The notes below the pieces were generated by a model, which worked only from the letters and a program-made list of their open reading frames with translations, was not told the origin of the DNA and made no database searches. Made by a program: the position numbers and the translations under genes. Shown here piece by piece: positions 34,864-45,200 of a stretch of DNA of 56,029 nucleotides (its first letter is position 1; each line of letters opens with the position of its first letter). Location: positions 1-56,029 of the forward strand of contig CAUFRO010000012.1 of assembly GCA_959027945.1 (NCBI GenBank), written 5' to 3'. The DNA is from an uncultured Collinsella sp. GTDB taxonomy: Bacteria; Actinomycetota; Coriobacteriia; Coriobacteriales; Coriobacteriaceae.

Positions 34864-36684
34864 ATGCGCTCGACGAGATACAGTTCCAACCTTGCCCATG
34901 CGGATGCCCGTACCGCCGCCAGCAGGCGTGCGGGCACCGTCGCCGCCATGCTCGAATCGGAGTCGCGGTATGCCACGGCATCGGCAGGATCCTCTTCGCG
35001 CAAGAACCGCTCGTGCGCGAACTCATCCGACCTCTCTCGTCTCGGCGCTCAGAAAACGACGCGCTCGCGTGCGGCATCTGCCGCCGCGGGCGCCGCCTCC
35101 TACGGCGGCGCCTTTGCAGCCGCCGCGCGATCCTCGATGACGGGTGCATCCGAAGCCGATGCGCCCGACACAGATATGTCGGAGGGATCGGGTTTCTCCC
35201 CCTCCGCTATGGCCCCGTCTTCCCGACGCGGGGCCGCTGTGTCGGGCGCAACGCCCTCGGCCCAGCTCACGGCGTCCTCGGAGCTCGCGAAAAAGATAGC
35301 GACGGTCCCCGTCGCACCGTTCTCAGGCAGCGCCTCAAAGGCACTCTCGCGAGCCAATGCGGTCGAGCTCGATATCCTCATGAAGCGCCGTCCCGGTTCC
35401 TTCAAGAAGGACCCGGCCGCAGTCAAAAAGCTCAAGGACTACCGCAAGCGCTCTCTGCGCAGGAAACGCAAGGCGGCACTCAAACAGGCCTCGCTCGGGA
35501 AGAAGGCGAGCCGCGCCGTCGGCGGCAGCATCTCCCGAAAAATATTCAAGGGGCGCAAGGGAAGGCAGAAGTTCCTCTCCATGAGGGCATGGAGGAACAG
35601 GGTCGCCCTGTTCACCTCCCTGCTTTCGCTCGGCTGCCTGCTGTTCATGGGCGTGGTCCTAGCCTCGTCGCTTGGCATCGTTCTGTTCGGCAACCAGGCC
35701 GCCGGCGCTAGCAGTACGGCGAGCCTGGGCTCCGAGGAGCTCAAGATATATCTGTACCTCAAGGACCACGGCTGCGACGACATCCACGCTGCGGCCATCA
35801 TGGGCAACTATTGCCATGAGTCCGCGGGCACCGCAGCCAAGAAGATATACCCGATGGCCGACCAGGCGAAGGGCGGTCGTGCCTATTGGGAAGAGGGTAT
35901 CAGTCCTTGCACCAATGACGAGATCATCGCGAGGGGTCCCGTCTACAACAAGGCGGTTGGCATCGGTCAGTGGGACGGGGGGCGTCGCCTTCGCCTTGCC
36001 CAGTTCGCCAAGGAGACGGGAAGGAACTGGTACGAACTCGACGTTCAGCTCGAGTTCTGGTCGGACCACGATGAGTGGGGCTCGTTCACCAGCGCGAACG
36101 GCAAGTACACCTACCAGACATTCATGGAGTCCGACGATCTCGAGTCGGCGACGATGCACTATGCAATGGGATGGGAGCGGTGCGCGATGGTGGGAGGTAA
36201 GCCGCACGGCTGGGACTCAAGGTATCCGAACGCGGAGTATTTCTACAACGCCATCACATCGGGCTCCCTCGGAGGCTCTGGTCAGGAACTGTCGGGCGCC
36301 ACGGGCAGCCAACTGGCCGTCGTGAGCGCATGCAAGTCGACACCCTCGCCCGGCAAGAACTGGTGCGCCGCTTGGGTGACCGATGTATTCAAGGCCGCCG
36401 GTGTCGGCTATTACGGCGGCAACGCTTGCGACATGGTCAAGGCCTGGTGCCACAGCAACAACCCAGCGGACCTCAAGGTCGGCATGATCGTGGGCGACAC
36501 GAGCCACCCCGGCACCGGAACGCCCGGCCTTCTCTATGGCCATGTCGGCATCTACGTAGGTGACGGCAAGGTCATGAGCAACGAGGGCACTATCACGACC
36601 AAAACGCTTGACGAATTCATAGCCTTCTACGGAAAGGGCTCCGGCGTCTACTGGGGCTGGATGGGCGGAGTGGAGCTCAAATAG
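34864..36684 (+). CDS. Conjugative cell-wall hydrolase: phage-type lysozyme plus CHAP/NlpC domain (606 aa)
   Basis: It locally opens the peptidoglycan for the transfer channel (VirB1/PrgK role). Residues 1-240 are basic and low complexity, perhaps cytoplasmic. A membrane segment is at about 246-270 (FTSLLSLGCLLFMGVVLASSLG). The lysozyme-like domain (about 292-464) contains GNYCHESAGT with the catalytic Glu and VGIGQWDGGRR. The CHAP/NlpC-type peptidase (480-606) contains the Cys in KNWCAAWVTDV and the His in YGHVGIYVGDGK. It starts three bases after the VirB4 stop without a clear own ribosome site, so coupling is likely. Confidence 0.9.
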   Translation: MRSTRYSSNLAHADARTAASRRAGTVAAMLESESRYATASAGSSSRKNRSCANSSDLSRLGAQKTTRSRAASAAAGAASYGGAFAAAARSSMTGASEADAPDTDMSEGSGFSPSAMAPSSRRGAAVSGATPSAQLTASSELAKKIATVPVAPFSGSASKALSRANAVELDILMKRRPGSFKKDPAAVKKLKDYRKRSLRRKRKAALKQASLGKKASRAVGGSISRKIFKGRKGRQKFLSMRAWRNRVALFTSLLSLGCLLFMGVVLASSLGIVLFGNQAAGASSTASLGSEELKIYLYLKDHGCDDIHAAAIMGNYCHESAGTAAKKIYPMADQAKGGRAYWEEGISPCTNDEIIARGPVYNKAVGIGQWDGGRRLRLAQFAKETGRNWYELDVQLEFWSDHDEWGSFTSANGKYTYQTFMESDDLESATMHYAMGWERCAMVGGKPHGWDSRYPNAEYFYNAITSGSLGGSGQELSGATGSQLAVVSACKSTPSPGKNWCAAWVTDVFKAAGVGYYGGNACDMVKAWCHSNNPADLKVGMIVGDTSHPGTGTPGLLYGHVGIYVGDGKVMSNEGTITTKTLDEFIAFYGKGSGVYWGWMGGVELK

Positions 36685-36709
36685 CTCTAAGAGGAAAGGA
36701 ATTTGTGCC

Positions 36710-37228
36710 ATGTACGATAAGGGAAAGAAGCTCGACTCAAAGGGGATTATTCTCGCCTGCGTCGGCATCATCGCAGTCTGCATCGCAATCAATATCGCAT
36801 TCGCGGTATTCCCGCCCATGGGAAGGTCGGATGGTGCCTCGAGCGAGGAATCCTCAATTGGAACCGACAGCGCGTCCGAAGTCTCAGGTGACGAGTCAGA
36901 TGATGGGCAGGAAACAGACGTTGCGGATGGACAGGGCGAGACGGCCCAGGTTGACCCCTCGATCGTGTCCGTGCCCGACAACCTGCCGGAGGAAGCGACC
37001 CAGGCAGGTTTCCAGGACGCTGTCGCCGCATACCTCACATCCCTGACCTCAGAATACGGCGTTCCCGAGAAGACGCTTATCGAGTCGAGCGACGTGAATG
37101 CGGGAATGGGCCCCGATGGCTCCGATATCCCCTACTGGGTCATCCGCGCCTACTTCCCAAACGAGACGGAGATTCCCGTGACCGTCGATTTCACCAAGGG
37201 CGAGGGTTTCAACGTCGGGACGTACTGA
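36710..37228 (+). CDS. Membrane-anchored extracellular conjugation protein (172 aa)
   Basis: One membrane segment (GIILACVGIIAVCIAINIAFAV) is followed by an acidic Ser/Glu/Asp-rich linker to about residue 85 and a small C-terminal domain (PDNLPEEATQAGFQDAVAAY to VTVDFTKGEGF). This resembles the small VirB8-like or accessory proteins encoded after the hydrolase in Gram-positive elements, but I cannot assign a family. GAGGAAAGGA precedes the start by nine bases. Confidence 0.65.
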   Translation: MYDKGKKLDSKGIILACVGIIAVCIAINIAFAVFPPMGRSDGASSEESSIGTDSASEVSGDESDDGQETDVADGQGETAQVDPSIVSVPDNLPEEATQAGFQDAVAAYLTSLTSEYGVPEKTLIESSDVNAGMGPDGSDIPYWVIRAYFPNETEIPVTVDFTKGEGFNVGTY

Positions 37229-37233
37229 TTTAG

Positions 37234-37557
37234 ATGAAGAATGCGCCCGGACCCTACACAACAGAACCGTCCCTGCTGCTCTTTCGCCGGCGCCTGGCCG
37301 CCCTCATGAGAGTGACGGGTGTCGGCCAGGATGAGCTTGCGGCAACGATCGGCCAATCGCCTCGCTCGATCGCCCTTTGGTTGACGGGCGTCAGGCTGCC
37401 TTCGGCGGTCTCGCTCAAGGCCCTCTCGAGGACGTTCGGCGTGCCTGCAGACTGGCTGTTGGGCGCGGACGCGGTCGAGATAGCCTCGGGGCTCACGAGG
37501 CTCGCGGAGATCGCCTCGGCGCCGAAGATCGCGGGCGCAGATAAGGCGTCGGACTAA
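37234..37557 (+). CDS. XRE-family helix-turn-helix regulator (107 aa)
   Basis: The sequence LAALMRVTGVGQDELAATIG followed by QSPRSIALWLTGVRLPS is a Cro/CI-type helix-turn-helix, then LKALSRTFGVPADWLLG ends the domain. The C-terminal 30 residues are alanine-rich. It starts five bases after the previous stop and may be coupled. It probably controls the transfer operon or the following gene. Confidence 0.8.
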   Translation: MKNAPGPYTTEPSLLLFRRRLAALMRVTGVGQDELAATIGQSPRSIALWLTGVRLPSAVSLKALSRTFGVPADWLLGADAVEIASGLTRLAEIASAPKIAGADKASD

Positions 37558-37625
37558 AGGCGCGGGCGACCTTTCTATCGTTGGGCGCGAGTTCAACGTA
37601 AATACCAATTGTGAATGGACAGACC

Positions 37626-38387
37626 ATGGCAAGACTACCGTTACAGGGCTCAAAGATGAATAAGATTAAATTCGGTACGACCGTTGAGGTGGCCACGCCG
37701 GATAAAATCAAGGAGCTACGCAGCAAGAACCCCGAATCAATTCGGAGTACCGGTGAGGCGATCGATTATCTGAGTGCTATGTTTACCGGTCTTACGCCTC
37801 GAGTTGCAGAGGCCATGGATAAAGCCTGCCAAAAAGAGCTTCAACTTACTGCGCAAGAAATGAGACACCTCTCATTTGATGGGTCAGAGGAATTGTCCGT
37901 AGCGGAACTTGAGCGTGACTATGATCAGTTCCTGCGCCTTCACGAACACTTTTCCCTTTACTACATGGACGTGGCGGAGAATGAGCCTCGCGACATGCGG
38001 CGGATTGATCTTGCCGACAATGATTTCGCTGTCGTCCCATCGTCTTGGATATTGCTTGGTGACGGCGAAAGCTCAGAATCTTTCAGCCAGGTTTCAGTTG
38101 TCGAAATCTGCGGAGGCGCAAAACACGGCGCGCCTCACTTCGCCTTCCTCCATAACGGCGAGTATAACGAGGAGGATGTCCTCGACCTTGCGATTCAGAA
38201 ATGGCCTCCCATATTTGACCTCGTCCATGACCCATGCGTCGGAAGGTGGAATAGCAAATCAGCTAAATCGTGTGTCTATATCGGTGCACCTGCCATTTGT
38301 TTCTACGAGCTTCAAGATGCGTCCTTCTATGAGGGCCGGGGACTAGATGCCCCTTGCGGAGCGGCGGTGCATCGTAGTCAGCAGTGA
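37626..38387 (+). CDS. Hypothetical cargo protein (about 253 aa)
   Basis: I do not recognise it. It is acidic, soluble and visibly lower in GC than its neighbours, which suggests separate acquisition. Segments include EAIDYLSAMFTGLTPRVAEA, ELERDYDQFLRLHEHFSLYY and the C-terminal APAICFYELQDASFYEGRGL. The start is uncertain: ATG at 37626 has GGACAG upstream, ATG at 37656 (MNKIKFGTTVEV) and a GTG at 37611 are alternatives. A regulator gene precedes it. Confidence 0.55.
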   Translation: MARLPLQGSKMNKIKFGTTVEVATPDKIKELRSKNPESIRSTGEAIDYLSAMFTGLTPRVAEAMDKACQKELQLTAQEMRHLSFDGSEELSVAELERDYDQFLRLHEHFSLYYMDVAENEPRDMRRIDLADNDFAVVPSSWILLGDGESSESFSQVSVVEICGGAKHGAPHFAFLHNGEYNEEDVLDLAIQKWPPIFDLVHDPCVGRWNSKSAKSCVYIGAPAICFYELQDASFYEGRGLDAPCGAAVHRSQQ

Positions 38388-38496
38388 TTGGCTGCACCTC
38401 GGCAGCCTCGTCATGATGAACACTTGTTCCCGCATCGGACGGCATGGGTGCACTCCCCCATCATCGATGGGAGTTGACTGAGACGGGGAGGAAATA

Positions 38497-39258
38497 ATGC
38501 AGCAGAGGCTAATCGAAGCGCCTGTCGAGATACTCGCGGCTGTGATGGGTCATCCGCGAGGCTGGGACACGATTCTCGACTCCATGGCCGAGCATTCCGA
38601 ATTGGGCCCGAGGAGTATTCTCGCCCTCGCGGCATTCAAGCTCGACCATCCCGAGGCCGATACCTCCGCTGTCCTCAGCAGGCAGCGCGCCGATAGGTTG
38701 GGTGGCAAAATCAAAGAGCATCCGGTAGGGTTCGAGATCCTCGTTCCCTTTGCAAAACGAGACGGTGAAGAGCTGACTCTCGATTGCGAGCTCGTGCCGG
38801 AGACCGTCTACCCCGCCTCTGCCTACACGGGCCTCACCTCCTGTCCCGGTGCCGCTCCAATCAGGGTGGTCGAGGGGGATACGGTCGCACTCGATGCGGT
38901 CACAAAGGCCGCCGAAGACATCGACCTTGAGGGCATGGACCCGATGGCCTCCCATGTGACGCTTCGCCGCTACGGGATCGATGACGGTTTGGAGGTTCGC
39001 GTGCCGATGGAGGACACCGAACTGCTCCTCGTCCGCATCGAGCGCGTCTGCGCCCAGGTGAGGGGCGCCACGAACAGAATCGACCGCGCCCTCAGGCGGG
39101 CGGGGTTCGAACACAAGCCGAGAACGCGAGCATCGCAGAACAGCCCGGTCGAGCGCGGCCAATCGGCAACCATGACGACAAAGCGCCTGAAGAGTATGCT
39201 CGCATCCTTCGATGCCGGCGCGCGCGGAGCCTCCAACAACGCCCGAAAGGGGGCGTAG
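38497..39258 (+). CDS. ArdC-like N-terminal domain protein (253 aa)
   Basis: The stretch LGPRSILALAAFKLDHPEAD, SAVLSRQRADRLGGKIKEHP, then VGFEILVPFAKRDG lines up with the ArdC-type ssDNA-binding domain (N..LLL......T...W...G..V.KGEKG..IL.P). ArdC proteins protect incoming single-stranded DNA and counter restriction during conjugation. The C-terminal metalloprotease part of ArdC is not seen; instead a region with VRGATNRIDRALRRAG and a basic tail follows. It lies just before the methyltransferase-helicase gene. GGGGAGG lies eight bases before ATG. Confidence 0.5.
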   Translation: MQQRLIEAPVEILAAVMGHPRGWDTILDSMAEHSELGPRSILALAAFKLDHPEADTSAVLSRQRADRLGGKIKEHPVGFEILVPFAKRDGEELTLDCELVPETVYPASAYTGLTSCPGAAPIRVVEGDTVALDAVTKAAEDIDLEGMDPMASHVTLRRYGIDDGLEVRVPMEDTELLLVRIERVCAQVRGATNRIDRALRRAGFEHKPRTRASQNSPVERGQSATMTTKRLKSMLASFDAGARGASNNARKGA

Positions 39259-39262
39259 TTCC

Positions 39263-42200
39263 ATGGCCAGGAGAACGTCGAGGCGCTTTGTCGCGGTTGA
39301 GGGGCAAATCTCCCTCTTCGCGATGGACGACCCCTCAATTTACGAGGCGCCAGCCGAAAAACAAATAGATGACGTGGATGCGCAGCAAAGGTTGGCACTT
39401 GACTTTGGTGCGCAACAAGAATCTTATGTAAGCCAAGCGGGAGGCGATAAGGCCGCCCGCAAGGATGATTCCGAGGAGGAAGCGCATGTCGGTGCTGAAG
39501 AATCCGTACAGGGGCGTGAGGGGACTCCGGTATTCCTTCATGGAGCAGAACGCTCCGGAGGAACTGGCCAGGATGGATGCGGCCGGCGAGACGGAGGAGT
39601 ATCTCAAGGCAGTGGAGCGCAACTATCTGACGAGGCTCGCGGAGCTTCAGGACAGCTGCATGGAGAGCTGCGGGGCGACGCCGGAGTTCGCACAGCTCAC
39701 GATGGCCGAGTGCCGGTACGACGACTACATTCGCAGGGCCAACAGCGCCCGGAAGATGGCCGAGGAGATCGCCCTCAACGAGACGGTGCTCACGCACTAG
39801 CCACCCGCCGCAACACCGAATGCCTTAACCCCGATGCCCAGGCAGGCCATTCGCCGCTGGAGCGCGCGAGGCTGAACGTGGCCGCCCTGCGCGCCCTCAA
39901 GGCGACCATGGATGAGGGGCGAGACGCCACCCCAGAGGAGGCACGCGCCATTTCAGCCTACTCCGGTTGGGGCGGTGCCGCGAACGCCTTTGCCGAAAAC
40001 CAGACCGGCGGCTGGGCCGAGGTATCACGGGAGCTGAAAGAGCTGCTGAGCGAAGATGAGTTCGCCGAGCAGCGCGCGACGGTCCTCACTGCCTTCTATA
40101 CCCCCCGTCCCGTCGTAGAGCTTATCTGGGAGACGCTGAGGGATGCCGGTATCTGCGATGGGGGCAGAGCCGAGATTCTGGAGCCGGGCTGCGGCACGGG
40201 CAACTTCATGCGCTGCGTGCCCGAGGGCATGGACGTCCATGTGACCGGCGTGGAGATCGACCCCGTGAGCGCGGGACTTGCTCGTGTGCTTTGCCCGGAC
40301 CATACGATCGTCGCCGCAGATATCGAAAAATGCGAGATCCCCGATGGGTCATTTGACGCCGCCATAGGCAACGTCCCCTACTCCGACGCTATTAAAATTG
40401 ATGGGGTACCGCTTCACGACTATATGATCAAGAGGGCCATGGCCGCCGTGCGCCCCGGCGGTATCGTCGCCGTGCTGACGAGCCGCTACACAATGGATAA
40501 GGCACGCGAGGCCACGCGTGAGTACCTTGCGCGAGAGTGCGACCTTGTCGGTATGGCACGACTCCCCAAGGAGACATTCGAGAGCCAGGCTGGAACTAGC
40601 GCGCTGTGCGACCTCGTCATCTTGAGAAAACTTGAGAAGCCGCGTGAGGTCGAGCGCGAAAGTGCGCCGGCCTGGGTCCACACGGCGACCAACGCGGACG
40701 GCTTCCGCGTGAACGCACTGCTTGCCTCCAATCCGTCCATGGCCGTCGGCGAGCAGGGTTCAGAAATGACCGCGTACGGCCCCGGATATGCACTGACCAG
40801 CGGTCTTGACGTCAAGGGTATCGCCGATGGTGCCAGGAAGGCCCTGGCAGATCAGGCCATCGCTGCAATCTACCATACTTTCGAGGGGATGCCCGATAGG
40901 TCTGCCGTACCCGAGGTCGCGCCGGTTCCCGCCGACCCTGCGCTCTATGAGTTCACACTGGGCGACGGTGGTTCGATCTGGTACGGCAACGGCGATACGG
41001 TCGAGCTTTTCCGGCCCACAGGCCGGGGGGCAGAAGATCGTGCCCGCGCAATGCTCGAGATCAGGGATGCCGCGCGAGCACTAATCTCGCTCGAGCGTGA
41101 CCCCAAATCGACTGATGCCGCAATCGAATCTGGAATAAAGGCGCTCAACGACCGCTATGACCGCTTCGCTGAGCGATACGGTCGCCTGAATGATCAGAAG
41201 AACCGCAGGGTCCTTACCATGAAGGGCTATCACGACTGCTCGCTCGGCATCAACCTCTTCAGTCTCGAGGTGCTGGACACCAAGAAGAACTTCGTCCGCA
41301 AGGCCGATATCCTCTCGAAGCGCACTGTGCGCCCCCAGGCACCCCTCCCCGACCGTTCGGAGACCCCGGCTGATGCCCTGGCCGTCTCATATGACCGTAC
41401 GGGCGGCGTCGATCTGGCACTCATCGGGCGACTACTCGGCTGCAGTGTCGCCGAGGCCGAGCAAAGGCTCGGCGACCTCATCGTCCGCGATCCGATCACG
41501 TCGATAATCGAGAGCGCCGAGGCATATCTTTCCGGCGATATCGGCGAGAAGCTCGATGCGATCCATTCGATGCAAAAGAAGATAGAGAGCGATCGGGTCG
41601 ACGCCGGGGAAAGCTCCTGGCTCGAGTCGGTATCGATTCCCCCTGCCCGCACTCCCGAGACGAGTGCGGAGGTGGCGAGAGCCGTTACCGTTCTCACGAA
41701 AAGTGGCCTGTGGGATACCTGCGTCCATCCCTTGTCGGCCGACCGTGCCGTTATCGCCTCGGCGCATGTCGGCAGCCTCCCCGACAGCTGGCGCGACAGG
41801 TCATTCAGCACGTGGACCGGAGAGGCGTTAATTGCAGCCTTGGGAGAGCTCGATGAGGGGGTTCGCATCTCCACCGAGCGCAGGAACGGCTACGCGGCCA
41901 TATCGAACCCGCTCATCGCGGCGCTTGTCGAGAGATCGCTCGGATATCTGGCAAGTAAGCGGGATTTCGCGACCGATGGGATGAATACGGAGGAGGTTCT
42001 CTGGCGATTGTCCAACAATCCCCGCGTGGGGGCCGATGTCCTTGCCGTCGCGTTTGGACGTGCCGATGCTGACAACACATATCAGACTCCCAATCCGATC
42101 AAAAACCTGGCGCGCGCGTATGGGATCTCTGTTCCCCGGAAGTCGGAGCAGGAGCCCCTATCGAGTGTTTTGGCGGCTGCGATGAAGGCAGACCCCGTGC

Positions 42201-45200
42201 CGGCGGAATTCCTTATCTCGCTCGGCTATCGCCAGGCTGGTGACGAGGCCGTGATGAGGACTACCCATGTCGACTGGATGGGCGACGTCGATCAGCCCAT
42301 TCCCCACGGGGAGCTCGTCAACTCAGATGACCTTGCCGAGTACAGGGCTAGACGCGAGCGACATATGGCAGCCTTCGGCCTAACCGAGTCGGATGTCGAG
42401 AGGCTCGCCGCGCTGCGCACCTGCGAAGAGAAACTGAAAGCCGTGCTTCCACGTGAGCTGGGTCCCGGAGAGATCGCGGCGACCCTGGGTTCTCCCTGGA
42501 TTCCCCCCTCCTTCGTCATGAGCTTCATCGAGGAGGAGCTCGAGATAACTGATGGCGAGATGACTGCGGCAAAGCAGAGGAAATTCGAGGTTGCCCATGA
42601 GCCTCGTACCGGAAAATGGCGCCTGACGGGAAACGCGACCGAGCTTTCGCTCGAGGTACTGGCCAGATACGGCATCAGCAGCTATTCGCCGCTCAAGGTC
42701 ATCTCGGCCGTTCTCAACGGCAGCGAGACGAAACTGAACAAGACCGACCTGTCAACGGGCAAGAAGATTCCAGACCCCCAGGGGACTAAGGCCGCATGGG
42801 ACAGGAGGCGCTTGATTTCGTCGGCTTTCGAGAAATGGGTGTGGGCAGACCCGGATCGGGCAAATGTTCTGTGCAAAATCTATAACGATAGGTACAACCG
42901 ATTGGCGCCCAGGACGTATGACGGCTCATACCTCACGTTTCCCGGTATGAATCCCGACGTGGAGATGAGGCCGCATCAGCGTGCCGCCGTCGCGCGAGCT
43001 GGGCAGGCAGCCGAAGGCACGCTTGTGGCCCATGTTGTCGGCGCCGGAAAAACCTATACGGGTATCGCCATGTGCATGGAGGCCAGGCGTCTCGGTCGGG
43101 CCAACAAACCGCTTGTCGTCGTACCGAAGCATCTCACCGAGCAGTGGGCATCGGATTTCGCCTACCTCTATCCCGGGGCGAAGGTTCTCTATATGGGAAA
43201 AACGGAGTCGGATTCAACGGACGCGGCGAGGGAGTTCTTCGGCCGCGCGGCAAACGGGGACTGGGACGCTGTGATCGTATCGGGTTCGCGCTTCGATATG
43301 CTCGACCTTTCGCAGGAGCGAAAGGAGGTCTATCTCAAACGCCGAAGGATGGAATTCCTGCGGGCCAAAGAAGATGCGCAAGAAAACGGTGGAACCTTTT
43401 CGGTTAAAAAGCTCGAGGAAGAAGTTAAGAATATCAATGAAAAGCTCTCGAAGCTCCATTCTTCACCGAAGACCGAAGGGCTTTCGTTCGAGGAGATCGG
43501 CTTCGACTATCTGTTTGTGGACGAGGCGCACAACTATAAGAATCTCCCTACGTATGGTCTCACTATTGCGGGAATGACTTCCTCGAAGTCAAACCGCAGC
43601 GAGAGCCTGCTTGAAAAGTGCACCTACCTTCGTGAGATTGGCCATGGACGCAACATCGTGTTCGCCACGGGTACGCCTGTCACCAATACGATGGGCGAGC
43701 TGTTCAACATGCAGCGCTATCTCGCGCCTAAGCTCCTCGAGAGGCAGGGCCTGTCATCGTTCCCGTCTTGGGCGTTCACGTTCGGCACGATAGAGGACTC
43801 GATGGAGATCAAGCCTGAGGGCAACGGCTTCCAGCTGAAACAGCGCTTCACGAAGTTCCATAACCTCCCCGAGCTCATGAGCGCCTACCGAACCTTTGCG
43901 GACATCGTCACGCAGGAGACCGTGAACCTCAAGGTCCCCGATTGCGAGGAGATCCATATCACCGTGCCCGCCACGCCTGAGCAACTCGAGGAGGTCAAAA
44001 AGCTCGGCATCCGCGGTGAACGCGTCCGCGCCGGAACTGCGGAGGGCAACGATAACCTGCTTGCGATCACGGGCGACGGCATGAAGGTCGCGCTCGACCC
44101 GAAACTGATGCACCCCGAGTTTGAACCGATGGAGGGCGGCAAATGTGAGGTATGCGCACGTGAGGTATTTAAAATCTGGGAGGAGACGGCCGACATGCGC
44201 GGCGCGCAGCTCGTCTTTTGCGACCGTTCGACCCCAGCCTCGGGAAAGTGGAATATCCAAGACGATATGAGGAGACGCCTCATCGAGGCGGGAATCCCCT
44301 CAGAGCAGGTTGCGTGCGTCAGCGATGCCGGCAACGATCCAGAGAAGAAGGAAACACTCTTCGAGAAGGTTCGTTCTGGTGAGGTACGTGTCCTCATGGG
44401 TTCGACTGAGAAGCTGGGCACGGGCACAAACGTCCAGACGAGACTCGCGGCCATCCATAACCTTGATTGCCCATGGAGGCCTTCCGATTTCGAGCAGCGC
44501 CTTGGTCGAATCAGGCGCCAGGGAAACCTTTTCGAGAGCGTGAAGGACTTCAAGTACGTCGCCCAGGGAACGTTCGACTCCTTCCTCTACTCCACCGTCG
44601 AGCACAAACAGCGCTTCATCGGTCAGGTCTTCTCGAATAAGCCGTCCGTGCGCAGCATGGATGACATCGATGAGACGAGAATCTCCTTCTCCGACCTTGC
44701 CGCTGTGGCGTCCGGCAATCCCGATATCAAGAGGATCCAGGAGCTGAGAAGCGAGATTATGGCACAGTCCATGCTCAAGCAGTCTCATGCCGAGATGGTG
44801 GCGAGCATGCGCAGCCAGATCGAATCTCGCTTTGCGCCATCGGCCAAGTCCTATCGTTGGCAATTCGAGCTGCTCGAACGCGATCACGATGCCCTCGAGC
44901 GCGCAAACAGGCAAAGGGAGCTCGAGAAGGGCACCGATATCGTAAGGGTCTCGGTTGGCGGCACATCGGCGCAAAATCGAGCTAATGCGATCGAGATGAT
45001 TCAGACGGCGGCCGGAGACTGCCCCATCGGCCCCGTCAGGGCAATTGGAGAGTTCCGCGGTTTGGAGATTGTCGTGAAGAAGGAGCAGACTCTGCTCGAG
45101 CGCGGCGGCACCTTGCGTTATGACCCCTTCATTGGCCTGAGGGTCAAGGGCACAGCCGACGCGCACTGGTCGAAGCATATGCTGCCGTCGGCCACTTCCG

